Assembly: GCA_937974825.1 (NCBI GenBank)
Contig: CALJVD010000053.1
Location: 7,391-71,390 of the forward strand
Length of the DNA: 64,000 bases
Direction: 5' to 3'
Origin: an uncultured Oceanospirillaceae bacterium
Lineage (GTDB): Bacteria > Pseudomonadota > Gammaproteobacteria > Pseudomonadales > Oceanobacteraceae
A program made the translations under genes and the position numbers. The first letter of the stretch is position 1. The number at the start of each line of letters is the position of its first letter. Positions 10,557 through 22,570 of the stretch are shown in pieces. Under the pieces are notes generated by a model. It saw only the letters and a program-made list of their open reading frames with translations, was not told the origin of the DNA and did no database searches.

Positions 10557-12806
10557 TTCTGGTAACGTTAAGCGCAACTCTCCCTCTTCAACAAGAAAAT
10601 CAACCTCTCCTCCTTTATTTAACTTACCAAAGAGTATTTGCTCAGCTAAAGGTTTCTTGATTTTGTCTTGTATCAGACGATTCATTGGTCTTGCACCCAT
10701 CGCTTCATCATAGCCATGCTCAGCTAACCAAAGTCGAGCATCGTCGTTCACATTTAACATAACGCCTTTGTCATCCAACTGACCTTGCAGTTCGGTTAAG
10801 AACTTATCTACCACGTGTAGAATGGTTTCACGGGTTAAGGCTTTAAACTGAACCACGCTGTCTAGACGGTTTCTAAATTCTGGCGTAAAGGCTTTCTTTA
10901 AAGCTTCTTTACCATCACTGCTATGGTCTTGATGCACAAAACCAATACTTGCACGGCTCATGCGCTCCGCCCCGGCATTGGTTGTCATAATCAATATGAC
11001 GTTGCGGAAATCCGTTTTACGACCGTTATTATCGGTTAATGTACCGTGGTCCATAACCTGTAACAGTATATTAAAGACTTCTGGGTGAGCTTTTTCTATT
11101 TCATCAAGAAGCAGAACACAGTGTGGTGTCTTGTTGACTGCCTCGGTTAATAAACCACCTTGGTCATAACCAACATAACCGGGTGGCGCACCTATCAAGC
11201 GTGAAACAGTGTGACGCTCCATGTATTCGGACATATCGAAGCGCACTAACTCCATGCCCATAACCATAGATAACTGTCTGGCTACCTCTGTCTTCCCTAC
11301 CCCAGTTGGCCCGGCAAACAAAAAGGAGCCTATTGGCTTTTCCGGAGATGAAAGCCCTGCCCGAGACATCTTAACGGCTGTAGCAAGGGTTTGAATGGCT
11401 TCGTCTTGACCAAATACCACCATCGATAGCTTATCTTCAAGCTTGTACAGCAACTCTTTGTCGGAAGCTGATACGGTTTTAGCAGGAATGCGTGCGATAG
11501 AGGCAATAATCTGTTCGACATCTGCAACGTCTATTAGGGATTTTCTCTTGCTTTCAGGCTGAAGCTGCTGAAAGGCACCCACCTCATCAATAACATCAAT
11601 CGCCTTATCTGGAAGATTACGGTCAGTAATGTAACGTTCAGAAAGCTCAGCTGCGGCTCTTAAGGCGTTATCGGTGTATGTAAGCGCATGATGCTCTTCA
11701 AAACGCGATTTCAGTCCTTTTAGAATTTGATAGGTATCTTCCACTGATGGCTGACCAACGTCTATTTTCTGGAAGCGTCTGGTTAAAGCACCGTCTTTTT
11801 CAAAAATACCGCGGTATTCTGTAAAAGTGGTTGATCCTATACAGCGAATTTCACCCGAGCTAAGAATTGGTTTTAATAAATTGCTGGCATCCATAACACC
11901 ACCAGATGCTGCACCCGCACCGATAATGGTATGAATTTCATCAATGAATAAAATACCATGAGGTTGTTTTTTAAGCTCTGCAAGCAATGCTTTAAAGCGT
12001 TTTTCAAAGTCACCACGGTACTTAGTTCCGGCGAGCAACGCTCCCATATCTAAACTGTATACAACAGCATTACTAATGATTTCGGGTACGTCGCCATCAA
12101 TAATACGCTTAGCTAGCCCTTCGACAATGGCTGTCTTACCAACGCCCGAGTCTCCGACCAACAAAGGATTACTTTTACGGCGTCGGGCTAAGGTTTGAAC
12201 TAAACGACTTACTTCTTCATCGCGGCCGATTAAAGGGTCTATTTTCCCTTCGCTGGCTGCGCGGTTTAAATTAACTGCATAATTCTCTAAAGCGCTTTTT
12301 GAATCTTGCTGTGGTTGGTCTTCTTCAAAAATTTCACCAAAGGTTTGAGATAGGTCGTCTTCTTGCTCAGATACTTTAGAGATACCGTGTGAAATATAAT
12401 TAACCACATCGAGACGTGCGATGCTCTGCTGCTTAAGAAAATATACGGCTTGGCTTTCTTGCTCTGAATAAATGGCGACTAATACGTTAGCGCCAGTAAC
12501 TTCTGCTTTACCTGAAGATTGCACGTGAAATACCGCGCGCTGAAGTACGCGTTGAAAGCCGAGGGTGGGTTGTGTTTCACGTAATTCATCACCCTGTGGA
12601 ATGACGGGCGTTGTCGCTTCAACAAAATCGCTTAATTCTTTACGTAAAAGAACCAAATTAGCACCACAAGCGTTAAGAACTATGTTTGCTTCTGTATTGT
12701 CGATCAAAGCAAGCAATAGGTGCTCAACGGTCATAAACTCATGTCGCTTAACACGTGCGTTTTGGAAGGCTTCGTTTAAGGTCTGCTCTAATTCACGATT
12801 TAGCAT
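10542..12806 (-). CDS. clpA: ATP-dependent Clp protease ATP-binding subunit ClpA
   Basis: ClpA unfolds substrates, including ClpS-delivered N-degron proteins, and feeds them to ClpP (39872). From ATG at 12806 it has 754 residues (E. coli 758) and begins MLNRELEQTLN, with AGGAGG 5 bases upstream; a longer in-frame extension to 12866 is rejected because it overlaps clpS and lacks family similarity. Domain order: N-domain with the MTVEHLLLAL repeat, AAA1 with Walker A GDSGVGKTA, AAA2 with GPTGVGKTE and the R-finger region, and a C-terminal D2 small domain. It lies 8 bases after clpS. Confidence 0.97.
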   Translation of the reverse strand: MLNRELEQTLNEAFQNARVKRHEFMTVEHLLLALIDNTEANIVLNACGANLVLLRKELSDFVEATTPVIPQGDELRETQPTLGFQRVLQRAVFHVQSSGKAEVTGANVLVAIYSEQESQAVYFLKQQSIARLDVVNYISHGISKVSEQEDDLSQTFGEIFEEDQPQQDSKSALENYAVNLNRAASEGKIDPLIGRDEEVSRLVQTLARRRKSNPLLVGDSGVGKTAIVEGLAKRIIDGDVPEIISNAVVYSLDMGALLAGTKYRGDFEKRFKALLAELKKQPHGILFIDEIHTIIGAGAASGGVMDASNLLKPILSSGEIRCIGSTTFTEYRGIFEKDGALTRRFQKIDVGQPSVEDTYQILKGLKSRFEEHHALTYTDNALRAAAELSERYITDRNLPDKAIDVIDEVGAFQQLQPESKRKSLIDVADVEQIIASIARIPAKTVSASDKELLYKLEDKLSMVVFGQDEAIQTLATAVKMSRAGLSSPEKPIGSFLFAGPTGVGKTEVARQLSMVMGMELVRFDMSEYMERHTVSRLIGAPPGYVGYDQGGLLTEAVNKTPHCVLLLDEIEKAHPEVFNILLQVMDHGTLTDNNGRKTDFRNVILIMTTNAGAERMSRASIGFVHQDHSSDGKEALKKAFTPEFRNRLDSVVQFKALTRETILHVVDKFLTELQGQLDDKGVMLNVNDDARLWLAEHGYDEAMGARPMNRLIQDKIKKPLAEQILFGKLNKGGEVDFLVEEGELRLTLPEELPA

Positions 12807-12814
12807 ATGGCCTC

Positions 12815-13168
12815 CTAATCGTCTTCCCCCGCTGGTGCGATATCGCATATTAGCGGGTGCTGACATTCTCTGGCGTATTGATTCACAATACTGGCTTTAG
12901 TTTCAGCGATGTCACGAGTATGTATAGCACATACTGCGCTGCCTTGTGTATGAACCTTTAACATTATTTGCGTGGCTTGCTCTGGGGTTTTATTAAAGTA
13001 TCCCTGCAATACCTCTACAACAAAATCCATGGGTGTGTAGTCATCATTTAACATGATAACGGCGTACATCCGTGGCTTCTTTAACTTTGGCTTAGTGGTT
13101 TCTAGCGCTACGCCATCATCATAGTGATGGTCATCTTGATCTTGATTTAAAAAGATTCTGTTTGTCAT
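12815..13168 (-). CDS. clpS: ATP-dependent Clp protease adaptor ClpS
   Basis: A 117-residue adaptor that binds N-terminal Leu, Phe, Tyr or Trp and delivers such proteins to ClpA. The core has MLNDDYTPMDFVVEVL (N-degron pocket residues N and D) followed by KVHTQGSAVCAIHTRDIAE. An acidic, flexible N-terminal extension of about 30 residues precedes it, as required for delivery. It is co-transcribed with clpA and divergent from cspD, the order also seen in E. coli. Confidence 0.97.
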   Translation of the reverse strand: MTNRIFLNQDQDDHHYDDGVALETTKPKLKKPRMYAVIMLNDDYTPMDFVVEVLQGYFNKTPEQATQIMLKVHTQGSAVCAIHTRDIAETKASIVNQYARECQHPLICDIAPAGEDD

Positions 13169-13303
13169 TGGTTAAATACGTTTATAAAAATGAATTGTTC
13201 TAATACCATCATAACGATCTAAAACTTTATCCTCTAGTTTATTTATCTTATTTGATGATAGCGATTTTTTAATAAGATTGGCGCCATTGGTCACCTCTTA
13301 GTA

Positions 13304-13332
13304 TTGACTAGAAAACGATCAATTAGTAACTT
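13304..13332 (+). promoter_or_regulatory. candidate promoter of cspD
   Basis: TTGACT (304-309 of this kilobase) and TAACTT (327-332) are spaced by 17 bases, about 65 bases before the cspD start. The rest of the 230-base clpS-cspD gap is AT-rich. The -35 is good and the -10 only fair. Confidence 0.4.
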
Positions 13333-13398
13333 ATAGAACTAAGTGTTTCAAAATCATTAATAAAGAATTATAAAAATAAGCAAGCGCGGAGGTTTTGT

Positions 13399-13605
13399 AT
13401 GAAAACAGGGATAGTAAAATGGTTTAACAATGCTAAAGGCTACGGCTTTATCTTGGCCGAAGACAGTAATGAAGACCTTTTTGCTCACTACAGCACAATT
13501 CAAATGGATGGATACCGCACACTAAAAGCCGGTCAAGCAGTTCAGTTTGAAACTAAGCCAGGTGAAAAAGGCACTCATGCCATTAATATTCGTACAGCAG
13601 AGTAA
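13399..13605 (+). CDS. cspD: cold-shock domain protein, CspD-type
   Basis: A 68-residue single OB-fold nucleic-acid-binding protein with RNP1 (KGYGFI) and RNP2 (DLFAHYSTI), both complete. The position divergent from clpS-clpA is the standard CspD locus; E. coli CspD inhibits replication and is induced in stationary phase. A strong GGAGG lies 7 bases before the ATG. YSTIQMDGYRTL matches CspD rather than the CspA sequence (HFSAIQ). A terminator follows. Confidence 0.93.
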   Translation: MKTGIVKWFNNAKGYGFILAEDSNEDLFAHYSTIQMDGYRTLKAGQAVQFETKPGEKGTHAINIRTAE

Positions 13606-13630
13606 ACTTTTAATTACTCTTTAAGAATAA

Positions 13631-13667
13631 AAAAACGCCAGACTAGAAACTAGCTGGCGTTTTTTTA
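13631..13667. terminator. bidirectional terminator between cspD and icd
   Basis: ACGCCAG and CTGGCGT flank an inner CTAG-AAA-CTAG hairpin. An A run precedes the stem and a T run follows it, so it serves both converging genes. Confidence 0.9.
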
Positions 13668-13674
13668 TAAGTGC

Positions 13675-16760
<3,086 letters not shown>

Positions 16761-16816
16761 TTTGAGCTTATAGCCCCCTATCAGGTAAACTCTGGTTAAA
16801 ATTTTAGAGATATTCC

Positions 16817-17266
16817 ATGACCACACGTTGGACCCCTCATGCAACCGTAGCAACCATTGTTGAAAACAATGGACGCTTTCTAATGATTGAAGAATATGCT
16901 CATGGCACAACGCCGGTATTCAATCAGCCGGCTGGTCATATTGAAGAGCACGAAACCATCGTTGAAGCCTCAAAACGTGAGACACTAGAAGAGTCTGGCT
17001 GGCATGTAGAGCCTCAAGGCTTAGTTGGCTTTTATATCTTTAAAGCACCCAATAATGTGACCTATCACCGGTACTGTTTGTTCGCTAAAGCATTACATGA
17101 AGAACCGAATGCTGAATTAGATTCCGGCATTATTGCAGCGCACTGGATGACTCTTGAAGAAGTTGAAGCCTGCACGCAACTGCGCAGCCCTTTAGTGCTA
17201 AAAAGCATTCAAGACTACTTATCTGGTAAACAATATTCTTTAGACCTAATTACTGAGCTTTTATAA
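16817..17266 (+). CDS. nudJ: Nudix phosphatase NudJ
   Basis: A 149-residue Nudix hydrolase; E. coli NudJ hydrolyses thiamine pyrimidine pyrophosphates and nucleoside di/triphosphates. The Nudix box [23 protein letters not shown] is complete (REXXEE-type metal ligands RETLEE). The N-terminus [12 protein letters not shown] and the middle YHRYCLFA match NudJ. Its TAA shares one base with the mnmA ATG, the arrangement found in E. coli and Pseudomonas. Confidence 0.92.
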   Translation: MTTRWTPHATVATIVENNGRFLMIEEYAHGTTPVFNQPAGHIEEHETIVEASKRETLEESGWHVEPQGLVGFYIFKAPNNVTYHRYCLFAKALHEEPNAELDSGIIAAHWMTLEEVEACTQLRSPLVLKSIQDYLSGKQYSLDLITELL

Positions 17267-18360
17267 TGAAATCTCCTGCAGATACCAAAGTCATTGTTGG
17301 TATGTCTGGCGGTGTTGACTCATCCGTTTCAGCCTACCTACTACTTCAGCAAGGTTACCAAGTTGAAGGCCTATTCATGAAAAACTGGGACGAAGATGAC
17401 GGTACGGAATACTGCACAGCCAAAGAAGACCTGGCCGATGCTCAACAGGTTTGCGATACACTAGGTATCAAATTACACCAGGCTAATTTCGCCGCCGAAT
17501 ACTGGGATAACGTATTCGAATACTTCCTTGAAGAATACAAAGCCGGCCGTACACCCAACCCAGATATCTTATGTAATCGTGAAATTAAATTTAAAGCCTT
17601 CTTAGAGTACGCCAAGGTGCTGGGTGCCGATCTAATTGCAACCGGTCACTATGTGCGTAAAAAAGACGCTGATGGGACAGCCTACTTATTGAAAGGGTTG
17701 GATAACAATAAAGATCAAAGTTACTTTTTGCACGCTGTTGGCGGTGCAGAAATTGCTCAGTCCTTGTTTCCCGTTGGTGAGCTAGAAAAACCTGAAGTGC
17801 GCCGTATTGCTGAAGAGCAAGGCTTAGTTACAGCCACGAAAAAAGACTCAACCGGTATTTGCTTTATTGGTGAACGTCGATTTACAGACTTTCTGAAACA
17901 ATACCTACCTGCACAGCCTGGTAAAATTGAAACAGAAAACGGAATTGAAATTGGCGAGCACCAAGGCTTGATGTATCACACTCTTGGACAACGCCAAGGT
18001 CTTGGTATAGGCGGATTAGCAGACTTTAACGAAGACCCTTGGTATGTTGCAGGGAAAGATTTAGAACGTAATGTTCTTATTGCAGTTCAAGGGGCCAACC
18101 ACCCTCTTCTGTTTAAAGACTGGCTAACGATATCTAACCCATTTTGGATTAACGAAGAACCAGAACTACCCTTACGTTGCAAAGCCAAAGTGCGCTACCG
18201 CCAGCCAGACCAAGAATGTGTTATTGAAAAAATTGGCAGTGAGTATCGTGTGAGTTTCGATCAACCACAACGGGCTATCACACCAGGTCAATCGGTCGTC
18301 TTTTACCTTGATGATGTTTGTTTAGGTGGCGCTGTCATCGAGCACACCGGTAACCACTGA
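17266..18360 (+). CDS. mnmA: tRNA-specific 2-thiouridylase MnmA
   Basis: MnmA inserts sulfur at C2 of wobble uridine in tRNA-Lys, Glu and Gln, using sulfur from the Tus relay (557-1866). The 364-residue protein has the PP-loop GMSGGVDSS (residues 12-20) and both catalytic cysteines, C103 in [10 protein letters not shown] and C199 in [10 protein letters not shown]. The C-terminal beta domain contains [13 protein letters not shown]. It is translationally coupled to nudJ and followed after 8 bases by hflD. Confidence 0.97.
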   Translation: MKSPADTKVIVGMSGGVDSSVSAYLLLQQGYQVEGLFMKNWDEDDGTEYCTAKEDLADAQQVCDTLGIKLHQANFAAEYWDNVFEYFLEEYKAGRTPNPDILCNREIKFKAFLEYAKVLGADLIATGHYVRKKDADGTAYLLKGLDNNKDQSYFLHAVGGAEIAQSLFPVGELEKPEVRRIAEEQGLVTATKKDSTGICFIGERRFTDFLKQYLPAQPGKIETENGIEIGEHQGLMYHTLGQRQGLGIGGLADFNEDPWYVAGKDLERNVLIAVQGANHPLLFKDWLTISNPFWINEEPELPLRCKAKVRYRQPDQECVIEKIGSEYRVSFDQPQRAITPGQSVVFYLDDVCLGGAVIEHTGNH

Positions 18361-18368
18361 GATCTATA

Positions 18369-19004
18369 ATGAATCAAATTGAACAACAAGTAACAACGCT
18401 TGCTGCCATTACACAGGTAGCCACACTGGTTGATAAGCTTGCTCGTACCGGAGAGGTTCCTAGCTCTGAGTATGAGCTACTTCTTCAGGCTGTTTTTGTT
18501 CAATCTCCTCAGCGATTTGAAGATGTATACAACCACGATAAAAATGAACTAAGCATTGGTTTAAAAAACTTAGCAATCATTTTAGGTCAAGGTAACACAC
18601 GTATTAGTCCCGACATTGCACGCTATACACTCAGTTTGCTGCACTTAGAGAATAAACTACGTAAACAACCTAAAATGCTGAACGATTTAGGAGAAGGCAT
18701 ACAGCGTGCATCACGACAAGTAGAGCACTTTGGAATGATGCACGAAAACACTATTGGAAATATCGCTGACTTATACAAAGAAACGCTTAGCCAACTTAGC
18801 TTTCGTATTCAGGTTACAGGCAATCCTGTACACCTACAGAACCCTAAAGTAGCCAATAAAGTCAGAACTCTTCTGCTTGCAGGAATACGCGCAGCCATCC
18901 TGTGGCATCAATGTGGTGGCCGTCGTTGGCACTTGCTGATAAAGCGCAAAAACTACGTTAAAACCATCGCTAAACTGCAGCAAGACACACGAGTACTTCA
19001 TTGA
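18369..19004 (+). CDS. hflD: HflD homologue (lysogenization regulator family)
   Basis: A 211-residue, mostly helical protein. E. coli HflD is a membrane-associated protein known for binding phage lambda CII; its housekeeping role is unclear. TLAAITQVATLVDKLARTG at the N-terminus and ILWHQCGGRRWHLLIKR near residues 176-192 are family signatures. It follows mnmA as in E. coli and Pseudomonas, but where purB is usual the next gene is dusA. Confidence 0.9.
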   Translation: MNQIEQQVTTLAAITQVATLVDKLARTGEVPSSEYELLLQAVFVQSPQRFEDVYNHDKNELSIGLKNLAIILGQGNTRISPDIARYTLSLLHLENKLRKQPKMLNDLGEGIQRASRQVEHFGMMHENTIGNIADLYKETLSQLSFRIQVTGNPVHLQNPKVANKVRTLLLAGIRAAILWHQCGGRRWHLLIKRKNYVKTIAKLQQDTRVLH

Positions 19005-19006
19005 TT

Positions 19007-19987
19007 ATGAAAAACAACTCAAAGAGCGTTGATCGCACCTTTAGTACGGCTCCAATGATGGACTGGTCCGATAAACATTGCCGCTTTTTTTGGCGATTGC
19101 TTTCTAAAAATGCTTTTTTGTATACCGAAATGGTAACTACTGGCGCTGTTATTCACGGTAATACTGACCGTTTTTTGCAATATAACGATGAAGAGCACCC
19201 TGTTGCTTTGCAGTTAGGTGGCAGTAACCCTGCAGAGCTTGCTCAGTGTGCAAAGCTTGCTGAGCAGTATGGTTATGATGAGGTCAATCTAAACGTTGGT
19301 TGCCCAAGCGATCGTGTGCAAAACAATATGATAGGTGCCTGCTTGATGGCTGAGCCGCAGTTAGTGGCTGATTGTATTAAAGCTATGCAAGATGCCTGCA
19401 ATATAGATGTTACTGTTAAGCATCGTATAGGTATTGACGATATTGATAGCTACGAGCACATGGCGAACTTTGTGCAAACAGTAGCTGATACAGGTTGTCA
19501 TACTTTTATCGTTCATGCGCGCAAAGCAATTCTTCAGGGGCTCTCTCCTAAAGAAAACCGTGATATTCCACCCCTCCGTTATGAGTTAGTGCATCAGCTT
19601 AAACAAGAATTCTCAGACCTTGAAATCATCATTAATGGTGGCATTAAAACGCATGAAGAATGTGCAGAGCATTTAAAGCATGTCGATGGTGTGATGATTG
19701 GCAGAGAGGCATACCATAATCCTTGGTTGCTTGCGGATGTAGACTCTAAATACTACGGTGCTAGTGATGCCTTTACTGATAGAGAGTCTGTTATTAAGGC
19801 GTTTATTCCCTATGTCGAGGAACAACTCGCTAATGGAGTGTTTTTACATCACATGACACGTCATACCCTAGGGTTATTCCATGGGCTACCGGGTGCGCGA
19901 TTATATAGACGTCATCTGAGTGAAAATGCAACACGCAAAGGCGCGGGCTTAGAAGTATTGGAAGACGCTTTAGCTCTGCTAGGTTGA
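19007..19987 (+). CDS. dusA: tRNA-dihydrouridine(20/20a) synthase DusA
   Basis: A 326-residue FMN enzyme reducing uridine 20/20a in the tRNA D loop. TAPMMDWSDKHCR at the N-terminus is the DusA subfamily signature, the catalytic cysteine is C99 in VGCPSDRVQ, and RIGIDDID and INGGIKTHEE bind FMN phosphate. A TTG at 19001 is in frame but the ATG at 19007 is preferred. It starts 2 bases after the hflD stop, so it is probably co-transcribed with the tRNA-modification gene mnmA. Confidence 0.94.
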   Translation: MKNNSKSVDRTFSTAPMMDWSDKHCRFFWRLLSKNAFLYTEMVTTGAVIHGNTDRFLQYNDEEHPVALQLGGSNPAELAQCAKLAEQYGYDEVNLNVGCPSDRVQNNMIGACLMAEPQLVADCIKAMQDACNIDVTVKHRIGIDDIDSYEHMANFVQTVADTGCHTFIVHARKAILQGLSPKENRDIPPLRYELVHQLKQEFSDLEIIINGGIKTHEECAEHLKHVDGVMIGREAYHNPWLLADVDSKYYGASDAFTDRESVIKAFIPYVEEQLANGVFLHHMTRHTLGLFHGLPGARLYRRHLSENATRKGAGLEVLEDALALLG

Positions 19988-20344
19988 TCTTTACCCGTTA
20001 TGTTCACTCTTAAAACTACAGCATTAGTCTATTTTTTTAGGCAGTTTAAACTGTAGTTTCTTACTGTTTTTTAGTGGTGAAACCATCCTTCCCTGCTTAA
20101 TGATCAACACTATGTTATCTTTGTAAGTTATTGATATTATTATAATTAGACTCTAAATAAGTTAGGTTTTCTAGTTTGGTGGAGTTTAAACTTAATGCCT
20201 CCTTAGCTATCGAACTTAAAAACATGGTTGTTGATCTACCTTAATATTTTATCTGTATGTCTTTAAAGATTAGTCTCAACCTAATAAGCTTGTCGGTAGA
20301 ATCAATAAAAACAAATAATCGAATTAACCTGTAATGGAAGTTTT
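19988..20344 (+). other. 357-base intergenic region upstream of the tal operon
   Basis: No credible open frame is seen. AAACTACAG (20013-20021) and CTGTAGTTT (20051-20059) form a 9-bp inverted repeat with a 29-base, T-rich loop, possibly a weak end for dusA transcription. The remainder is AT-rich and probably carries the promoter of the transaldolase-TerB-Tus operon; I cannot fix boxes. I see no sequence close to the E. coli Ter core here. Confidence 0.5.
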
Positions 20345-21295
20345 ATGAATAAATTGGATGCTCTAAAAGAAATGACCGTTGTGGTGGCAGATACAGGCGA
20401 TATCGAAGCCATTAGTCAACACAAACCACAGGATGCGACTACCAATCCCTCGTTAATATTAAAAGCCGCTCAGCTGCCGCAGTATCAGCCTTTAATTCAA
20501 GAAGCAGTACAATGGGCGAAAACCGTTAAAAACAGTGACTCTCCCCTGCATAACGCAACCGATAAATTAGCCGTGACTATTGGCTGTGAAATTCTGTCAA
20601 TTATTCCAGGTTTAGTGTCGACTGAAGTAGACGCAAGATTATCGTTCGACAAAGAAGCGACCATCGCAAAGGCACGCAAGATTGTTGCATTGTACGAAGC
20701 AGAAGGCATAAGCCGTGATCGTATTTTAATTAAGATCGCTGCAACCTGGGAAGGCATACAGGCTGCTAAACAGCTAGAAGAGCTAGGGATTCATTGTAAC
20801 CTCACCTTACTGTTCAATCTAACTCAAGCAATTGCCTGTGCAGAAGCTGGAGTTACATTAATATCTCCATTCGTCGGACGAATTTTAGACTGGCACAAAG
20901 CAAATAACCCCGAAGTAAATTACACTAGCTTAACCGACCCAGGTGTCCTGTCTGTCACTGAAATCTACAACTACTATAAAGCCTACGACTACAACACAGT
21001 AGTAATGGGTGCCAGTTTCCGAAATACAGGCGAAATTGAAGCCTTAGCAGGTTGCGACAAGCTAACTATTAGCCCTGAACTTATGACTGAGCTTGCAAGC
21101 GATAACGAGCCCTTAGAGCAACGTTTAAGTGCTGATAACCCACAGACAGACGTTGAAAAACTATCGGTCGACGAAGCCTATTTTCGTTGGCGACTTAATG
21201 AAGATGCAATGGCTAACGATAAGCTATCTGATGGTATTCGTCGTTTTGCAGCTGACCAAAGAACCCTTGAAAAACAATTGCAGGCTATATTGTGA
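20345..21295 (+). CDS. tal: transaldolase
   Basis: A 316-residue class I transaldolase of the pentose phosphate pathway, transferring dihydroxyacetone between sugar phosphates. [13 protein letters not shown] (about 30-42) and the Schiff-base lysine K130 in [13 protein letters not shown] are intact, followed by [11 protein letters not shown] and [10 protein letters not shown]. Length equals E. coli TalB (317). It is the first gene of an unusual operon: its TGA overlaps the GTG of the next gene by 4 bases (GTGA). Confidence 0.96.
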   Translation: MNKLDALKEMTVVVADTGDIEAISQHKPQDATTNPSLILKAAQLPQYQPLIQEAVQWAKTVKNSDSPLHNATDKLAVTIGCEILSIIPGLVSTEVDARLSFDKEATIAKARKIVALYEAEGISRDRILIKIAATWEGIQAAKQLEELGIHCNLTLLFNLTQAIACAEAGVTLISPFVGRILDWHKANNPEVNYTSLTDPGVLSVTEIYNYYKAYDYNTVVMGASFRNTGEIEALAGCDKLTISPELMTELASDNEPLEQRLSADNPQTDVEKLSVDEAYFRWRLNEDAMANDKLSDGIRRFAADQRTLEKQLQAIL

Positions 21296-21729
21296 TAGAA
21301 AAACTTATTGCACTCTTTAAAGAGGTTCAACCCGAGCAAAAGCAGCATACACTAGACCTAGCCTGTGCTGTGCTCCTAGTTGAAATAATGAAAGCAGATT
21401 ACGAGCTTCACGCAGATGAGCAAGCAGCTCTGCAAAAACATTTAGAAGAGATTTTTTCATTGAGCGCACAAGACAGCGCCTTGTTATTTGAGGAAGCTAA
21501 AAGTCTGTCTTCAAATACGAACGATCTGTATCAATATACCGAAGTCATTAATCAGCATTGGAAAGCGGAAGATAAATTTAAGCTTATTCAAGGACTGTGG
21601 AAAGTTGCATTCAGTGATAACAAACTTGATAAGTACGAAGAATATACCATTCGTAAAATCAGTGATCTTCTCTATGTTCCCCATAGCGAATTCATTCGTG
21701 CAAAATTAAGTGTTCAGCCTAATTCATGA
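21292..21729 (+). CDS. TerB-fold protein (tellurite-resistance TerB family), unknown function
   Basis: A 145-residue all-helical acidic protein starting with GTG at 21292. The pattern [21 protein letters not shown] (about 24-44), then later [35 protein letters not shown] (about 97-132), is the TerB/DjlA-N type repeat, with acidic D/E positions that in this fold may bind divalent metal. It is translationally coupled on both sides, by GTGA with transaldolase and by ATGA with the Tus-like gene. No other ter genes (terC, terD) are nearby, so tellurite resistance is unlikely to be its role. Function is not known to me. Confidence 0.8.
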   Translation: MIEKLIALFKEVQPEQKQHTLDLACAVLLVEIMKADYELHADEQAALQKHLEEIFSLSAQDSALLFEEAKSLSSNTNDLYQYTEVINQHWKAEDKFKLIQGLWKVAFSDNKLDKYEEYTIRKISDLLYVPHSEFIRAKLSVQPNS

Positions 21730-22562
21730 TTGTAGAGTTGCACGAAAGTTTTGAAACTCTTGCTGCTCTTCTAAGCAAGCTTCAAGACAAATTATCTAGT
21801 CAAAACCCTACGCATTGGCTTCCTTTAACCGAGCAAGAAGAAGCACAAAGCAACAGCATAACTGTATTATCCGATTTGCTTGCAGATCTTTGGTACAAAG
21901 GCAATCAAGATGGTCGAGAAACTAAAGCAAGACATGGCATAGTGTTGGCGAACGATGAAGTTATTACGTTAATTAAACAAATCAATAACCAAAAAGACCT
22001 TTTTAAAGAAGTGGTTAAAAACACTAGAGCCGCATTAACTCAGCCTGAGTGGACTGAAGTGTTTGGTAAACTCGGGCGTACAACTAGCCGCGAGACTTTG
22101 CATTACTCAGGTCTTACGCGTGTGCATTTACGTCAATGCTATCGGCATATACCGCTGTTAGATGAGTTTCCAAAAAGAATTGGCTTCAGTTGGTATGTTA
22201 GTGGTCGCAGTATTAAGAAGTTATCTGTTGAGGCTGCAGAAAAGGCACTCTTAGCTCTAGGAGAAGATAAGCCTCACATACAGGTGCAACTACAAAAGCT
22301 GTATCAGCTGCCTGCTCATACAGAACTTGCGCAAATGCAATCACTGGCTCCTGTTGTTAGGGCTAATATAGTGTTTGAGGGCTCACGCAAAGCCATGAAC
22401 ACCTCCCTGCCTATTTTTGTGCCCAATACTCAAAATACCCTACCACAATTTAACAAAATTGAACTGTCACCCCCTGAAGAGCGAAACAGAAAAGTAAGAG
22501 CAGATCTCAAGGTAGACCCTGAACCTTACTTACCCAGTATTAGAGCGCATTTATATAAATAA
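21726..22562 (+). CDS. tus: Tus-like DNA replication terminus site-binding protein
   Basis: A 278-residue basic protein that I align by eye along its length with E. coli Tus (309). Matching blocks include LIKQINNQKDLFKEVV (about 82-97), YRHIPLLDEF with GFSWYV and SIKKLS (139-166), LYQLPAHTELAQ, then VRANIVFEGSRK with SLPIFVPN, and the C-terminal PYLPSIRAHLYK (compare IIPRLHLY). Tus bound to Ter sites blocks replication forks from one direction. Several E. coli contact residues are replaced: F140 by L135, H144 by Y139, G149 by L144 and Q250 by A223, and the R198 segment is shortened. DNA target and fork-trap activity are therefore uncertain. Its ATG overlaps the TerB-like stop. Confidence 0.75.
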   Translation: MIVELHESFETLAALLSKLQDKLSSQNPTHWLPLTEQEEAQSNSITVLSDLLADLWYKGNQDGRETKARHGIVLANDEVITLIKQINNQKDLFKEVVKNTRAALTQPEWTEVFGKLGRTTSRETLHYSGLTRVHLRQCYRHIPLLDEFPKRIGFSWYVSGRSIKKLSVEAAEKALLALGEDKPHIQVQLQKLYQLPAHTELAQMQSLAPVVRANIVFEGSRKAMNTSLPIFVPNTQNTLPQFNKIELSPPEERNRKVRADLKVDPEPYLPSIRAHLYK

Positions 22563-22570
22563 GAAGGAAT

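Noticed and set aside
12807..12866. N-terminal extension of clpA by 20 codons
   Set aside because: It overlaps clpS, has no similarity to ClpA, and a strong ribosome site precedes the ATG at 12806.
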